Assembly: GCA_002429615.1 (NCBI GenBank)
Contig: DJAN01000297.1
Coordinates: 1 to 19,385, forward strand
Direction of reading: 5' to 3'
Length of the DNA: 19,385 nucleotides
Source: Lysobacteraceae bacterium UBA6001
GTDB taxonomy: Bacteria > Pseudomonadota > Gammaproteobacteria > Xanthomonadales > Xanthomonadaceae
In this document: one piece after another, positions 17,201 to 19,385 of the stretch
How positions within the stretch are numbered: position 1 is the stretch's first letter
How the letters are laid out: every line of letters begins with the position of its first letter
Translations under genes and position numbers: made by a program
Notes under the pieces: generated by a model
Told to the model about the DNA's origin: nothing
Database searches by the model: none
What the model saw: only the letters and a program-made list of their open reading frames with translations

Positions 17201-19254
17201 TCGCGCACGGCTTCTGGATGGGCGACGCGTTCGCCTCCGGCGGCTCGGTGGGTTATGACCACAAGGGCATGGGCATCACCGCGCGCGGTGCGTGGGAGTC
17301 GGTCAAGCGCCACTTCCGCGCGCTGGGCCGCGACTGCCAGAGCGAGGACTTCAGCGTGGTCGGCATCGGCGACATGTCCGGCGACGTGTTCGGCAACGGC
17401 ATGCTGCTGTCGCGCCATATCCGCCTGGTCGCCGCGTTCGACCACCGCCACATCTTCCTGGACCCGAGCCCGGATGCGGCCAAGTCGTTCGTCGAGCGCG
17501 AGCGCATGTTCAAGCTGCCGCGTTCGAGCTGGCAGGATTACGACGCCAAGCTGATCAGCAAGGGCGGCGGCATCTACCCGCGCACGCTCAAGGCGATCGA
17601 GATCACCCCGCAGGTACGCGAGGTGCTGGGCCTGGACGCGGCGGTGAAGACGCTGTCGCCGACCGAACTGATGAGCGCCATCCTCAAGGCGCCGGTGGAC
17701 CTGTTCTGGAACGGCGGCATCGGCACCTACGTCAAGGCTTCCACCGAGACCCATGCCGACGTGGGCGACCGCGCCAACAACGGCCTGCGCGTCAACGGTG
17801 GCGAGCTGCGCTGCAAGGTGGTGGGCGAGGGCGGCAACCTGGGCCTGACCCAGCTGGGCCGCATCGAGGCCGAACAGCAGGGCGGCGTGCTGCTCAACAC
17901 CGACTTCATCGACAACTCCGCCGGCGTGGACACCTCCGACCACGAGGTGAACATCAAGATCCTGCTCAACGCCGTCGTGCAGGACAAGAAGCTCACGGTG
18001 GACGCGCGCAACAAGCTGCTGGCCTCGATGACCGACGAAGTCGCCGAGCTGGTGCTGTGGGACAACTACCGCCAGAACCAGGCGATCAGCCTGATGGAGC
18101 GGATGAGCGTCAAGCGCCTGGGGTCCAAGCAGCACTTCATCCGCACGCTGGAGCAGCAGGGCCTGCTGGATCGCCAGATCGAATACCTGCCCTCCGACGC
18201 CGAGCTGTCGGCGCGCAAGGCGCGTGGCCAGGGCCTGACCCGTCCGGAGCTGGCGGTGCTGCTGTCCTACTCCAAGCTGGTGGCCTTCCAGCAGCTGCTG
18301 GAATCGGACATCCCCGAGGACCCGTACCTGTCCAAGGAACTGCAGCGCTACTTCCCGCAGCCGCTGCAGAAGAAGTACGCCGAGGCGATGGAGAAGCACC
18401 GCCTGAAGCGCGAGATCATCGCCACGGCGGTGACCAACACCACGATCAACCGCATGGGCGCCACCTTCCTGATGCGCATGCAGGAAGACACAGGCCGCAG
18501 CATCGCCGAGGTCGCCAAGGCCTATACGATCAGCCGCGAGACGCTGGATGCGCGTTCGCTGTGGACGCAGATCGACGCCCTCGACGGCAAGGTGCCGGAG
18601 TCGGTGCAGATCGACGCGCTGGAAGTGATCTGGAAGCTGCAGCGTTCGTTCGTGCGCTGGCTGCTGTTCCGTCCGGGCGCGATGCCGGGCATCACCGCCG
18701 CGGTGGAGCGTTACCACGGCCCGTTCAACGACATCCGCGTCGCCTCCGGCGTGCTGGGCGACTCGCAGCGTCCGGCCTACCTGGCCAGCGTGCAGGAGTG
18801 GAAGGACAAGGGCCTGCCGCCGGCGCTGGCGCAGCAGCTGTCGGAGCTGCGCTACCTGGAACCGGCGTTCGACATCATCGAACTGGCGCGCACCCGCAAG
18901 CAGAAGCCGGTGGACGTCTCCAAGGTCCACTTCCGCCTGGGCGAAGCGTTGCAGCTGCCGTGGCTGTTCGAGCAGATCGACGCGCTGGAGGTCAACGGCC
19001 GCTGGCACGCGGTGGCGCGTGGCGTGCTGCGCGACGAACTGGCGGCGCACCAGCGCAACCTCGCGGGCCAGGTGCTCTCGACCCCGGGTGCCAACGCCGA
19101 GGCGAAGGTGGCGCGCTGGATGGCGCGTGACGACTCCAGCCTGCGCTTCACCCTCTCGATGCTGCAGGAACTGGCCGCGCAGAAGACGCTGGACTACCCG
19201 ACCGTCTCGGTCGCGGTCCAGCGTCTGGGCCAGCTGGCGGCGCACGGGCTGTGA
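14257..19254 (+). CDS. gdhB: NAD-specific glutamate dehydrogenase, large GDH2 type
   Basis: A 1665-residue cytoplasmic enzyme catalysing NAD-dependent oxidative deamination of glutamate to 2-oxoglutarate and ammonium, mainly catabolic. Size and sequence fit the roughly 180-kDa family known from Pseudomonas aeruginosa GdhB and Streptomyces clavuligerus, not the 450-residue hexameric enzymes. The N-terminal half carries ACT-like regulatory regions; the catalytic core has GGLRWSDRREDFRTEVLGL (from 868), K892 in QMVKN, the probable catalytic K902 in VGAKGGFF, the nucleotide-binding loop GDMSGDVFGNG (1038-1048) and LFWNGGIGTYVK (about 1149-1160); a long helical C-terminal region follows. The first 20 residues are rich in Lys, Ser, Thr and Ala and look disordered. 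I prefer the ATG at 14257, downstream of the -10-like element; there is no good ribosome site. The longer frame from 14056 adds 67 Arg/Ala-rich residues with no family similarity. P. aeruginosa GdhB is activated by arginine; whether this one is cannot be seen. Confidence 0.95.
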   Translation: MKSKKAASKSTKATASKTAGQRVVSPVSTEVQAFSLEPVYAALRKRYPAARQSEAQAFASDFYRRMESDEFPHHTAEEWAALAGDTLEFARARKAGVANVRVFNPTQKANGWESPHTVLQIVNDDMPFLVDSVSMALAEMGVGVHVLGHPVLHVSRDRAGKLTAVGEGKAESLMVLEIDRQPAEEMARVESAIRNVLAEVRAIVGDWGAMREKMLGLADDLATRRLPVDDDSRHEAQEFLRWAATDHFTLFGYREYRVEKQAGEEVLVPVEASGLGLMRGKDKSPARPVKSLAAHGLSAGNGPKDVLILTKTNARSRVHRVGYMDYIGVLEYDAKGRIVAEQRFLGLFTSSAYNRRPWEIPLVRRRHDYVMGKSGLAPSSHSGKALRHILETLPREELFQSNEEELYRTAMGILGLQERVRSRLFLRRDKYSRFISALVYLPRERFNTDVRLRIESLLKEALHGEYIDSNVVLGESPLAQLHLIVRPKAGEALEFDTRLLEDKLAHLLRNWQDDLREALVARHGESTGLRMAAAYGRALPAGYIEESTTEAAASDVEHLAALTGPDDLHLSLQAVRREGVDGLRLKMYRQLDDIPLSDALPMMENMGLRVISERPYRLQVAETPLYIQDFEVESTAGAIDAANADAAFGEAFARIWHGDAENDGFNRLILSAGLHWRQVALLRGYCKYLLQTGVPFSQAYVEQTFQHYPLLARLLVELFEARFDPATGNESKAEIADGQARLKAALDVLAAGDEATVKALQPVVEARKADRVAQQEATRTALLKLMDRVSSLDEDRILRSFIGVIDATLRTSYYQTDAAGNHTHCISFKFDSAKVPDLPKPRPYREIFVYGPRVEGVHLRFGAVARGGLRWSDRREDFRTEVLGLVKAQMVKNTVIVPVGAKGGFFCKRPPVSGERDAVQAEGIACYKLFIQGLLDITDNIVGNKIVPPPQVVRHDQDDPYLVVAADKGTATFSDIANGLAIAHGFWMGDAFASGGSVGYDHKGMGITARGAWESVKRHFRALGRDCQSEDFSVVGIGDMSGDVFGNGMLLSRHIRLVAAFDHRHIFLDPSPDAAKSFVERERMFKLPRSSWQDYDAKLISKGGGIYPRTLKAIEITPQVREVLGLDAAVKTLSPTELMSAILKAPVDLFWNGGIGTYVKASTETHADVGDRANNGLRVNGGELRCKVVGEGGNLGLTQLGRIEAEQQGGVLLNTDFIDNSAGVDTSDHEVNIKILLNAVVQDKKLTVDARNKLLASMTDEVAELVLWDNYRQNQAISLMERMSVKRLGSKQHFIRTLEQQGLLDRQIEYLPSDAELSARKARGQGLTRPELAVLLSYSKLVAFQQLLESDIPEDPYLSKELQRYFPQPLQKKYAEAMEKHRLKREIIATAVTNTTINRMGATFLMRMQEDTGRSIAEVAKAYTISRETLDARSLWTQIDALDGKVPESVQIDALEVIWKLQRSFVRWLLFRPGAMPGITAAVERYHGPFNDIRVASGVLGDSQRPAYLASVQEWKDKGLPPALAQQLSELRYLEPAFDIIELARTRKQKPVDVSKVHFRLGEALQLPWLFEQIDALEVNGRWHAVARGVLRDELAAHQRNLAGQVLSTPGANAEAKVARWMARDDSSLRFTLSMLQELAAQKTLDYPTVSVAVQRLGQLAAHGL

Positions 19255-19273
19255 TCCGCCCGGTGGGCGGATC
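19253..19273 (+). other. Hairpin 1 after gdh, overlapping the stop codon
   Basis: GATCCGCCC (19253-19261) and GGGCGGATC (19265-19273) form a perfect 9-bp stem with a 3-nt GGT loop. Two bases of the TGA stop are in the stem. No U-run follows. Confidence 0.65.
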
Positions 19274-19298
19274 CCGCCCGGGCTGATGGCCCGGGCGG
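19274..19298 (+). other. Hairpin 2 after gdh
   Basis: CCGCCCGGGC (19274-19283) and GCCCGGGCGG (19289-19298) form a perfect 10-bp GC stem around TGATG. It directly follows hairpin 1. The following bases CCCAAGGTTTTG contain a short U-run 7 nt further on, so a weak terminator is possible. Confidence 0.65.
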
Positions 19299-19327
19299 CC
19301 CAAGGTTTTGCGTAGCAAAGCCTTGGG
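19299..19327 (+). other. Hairpin 3 after gdh
   Basis: CCCAAGGTTTTGC (19299-19311) and GCAAAGCCTTGGG (19315-19327) form a 13-bp stem with a single T-G wobble and a GTA loop. It directly follows hairpin 2. On one strand only the wobble is kept as a pair, a hint that the RNA form matters. Confidence 0.7.
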
Positions 19328-19349
19328 TCCCCTCTCGGCTTCCTATCCC

Positions 19350-19364
19350 CGCGGCTTCGCCGCG
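19350..19364 (+). other. Hairpin 4 after gdh
   Basis: CGCGGC (19350-19355) and GCCGCG (19359-19364) pair around TTC. It follows a pyrimidine-rich spacer and shares its last base with hairpin 5. Confidence 0.5.
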
Positions 19365-19384
19365 CCCCCTTAACAGAAGGGGGC
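19364..19384 (+). terminator. Hairpin 5, possible terminator at the window edge
   Basis: GCCCCCTT (19364-19371) and AAGGGGGC (19377-19384) form a perfect 8-bp stem around AACAG. The window ends one base later with T, so any U-run lies outside. If it continues with T residues it would be the gdh terminator. Confidence 0.45.
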
Positions 19385-19385
19385 T

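Noticed and set aside
16027..19245. A 1072-codon open frame on the minus strand opposite gdh
   Set aside because: The composition (His/Gln/Arg/Leu-rich, no domains) is that of an antisense shadow, and the sense strand encodes a recognisable GDH2.

Overview
The window reads as an ordinary chromosomal stretch of a GC-rich gammaproteobacterium of the Xanthomonadaceae (Stenotrophomonas, Pseudoxanthomonas, Xanthomonas or Luteimonas type). Three things point there: the queA-tgt-yajC-secD-secF gene order, a very large NAD-type glutamate dehydrogenase, and short palindromic repeats with a GTAG end and a GGCTTCAGCC core, which look like the SMAG family described in Stenotrophomonas maltophilia. This is inference from gene content and repeats; no rRNA or other marker is present. 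I see no prophage, IS element, tRNA, CRISPR array or defence system.

Layout. 1-107: intergenic tail with a partial SMAG-like repeat, a 15-bp tandem duplication and a G-rich tract. 108-2158: a class III PLP aminotransferase (minus strand) divergent from an Lrp/AsnC regulator (plus strand); the regulator's start region holds an inverted repeat and a direct repeat spaced by 21 bp, a likely operator. 2236-2619: a small predicted secreted protein of unknown function. 2681-4908: queA and tgt, the two tRNA-queuosine enzymes. 5045-8294: yajC, secD and secF, the accessory part of the Sec translocon, closed by a strong terminator. 8295-8880: a 586-bp non-coding region with the secF terminator, a very regular G-quadruplex motif, four SMAG-like repeats, a degenerate G-rich tandem repeat, a cluster of DnaA-box-like 9-mers and the terminator of the opposing efflux operon. 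8881-13931 (minus strand): a TetR regulator, a periplasmic adaptor lipoprotein and an AcrB/MexB-type RND pump, closely spaced and probably one operon, with no outer-membrane channel gene. 13932-14256: intergenic. 14257-19254: GDH2-type NAD-glutamate dehydrogenase, followed to the window end by a run of five hairpins.

How the genes fit together. QueA and Tgt act in queuosine modification of tRNA (Tgt inserts preQ1, QueA then converts it to epoxyqueuosine). YajC, SecD and SecF assemble with SecYEG and use the proton gradient to support protein export. The TetR protein probably represses itself and the adaptor-pump pair, which would need an outer-membrane factor encoded elsewhere. The Lrp-like protein probably controls the divergent aminotransferase in response to an amino acid. 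GDH interconverts glutamate and 2-oxoglutarate.

No clearly new biological system is evident. The most interesting points are non-coding: the structured 8.3-8.88 kb intergenic region with stem-compensated repeat variants, the hairpin run after gdh, the 21-bp-phased operator, and the aminotransferase with an altered PLP-site motif.
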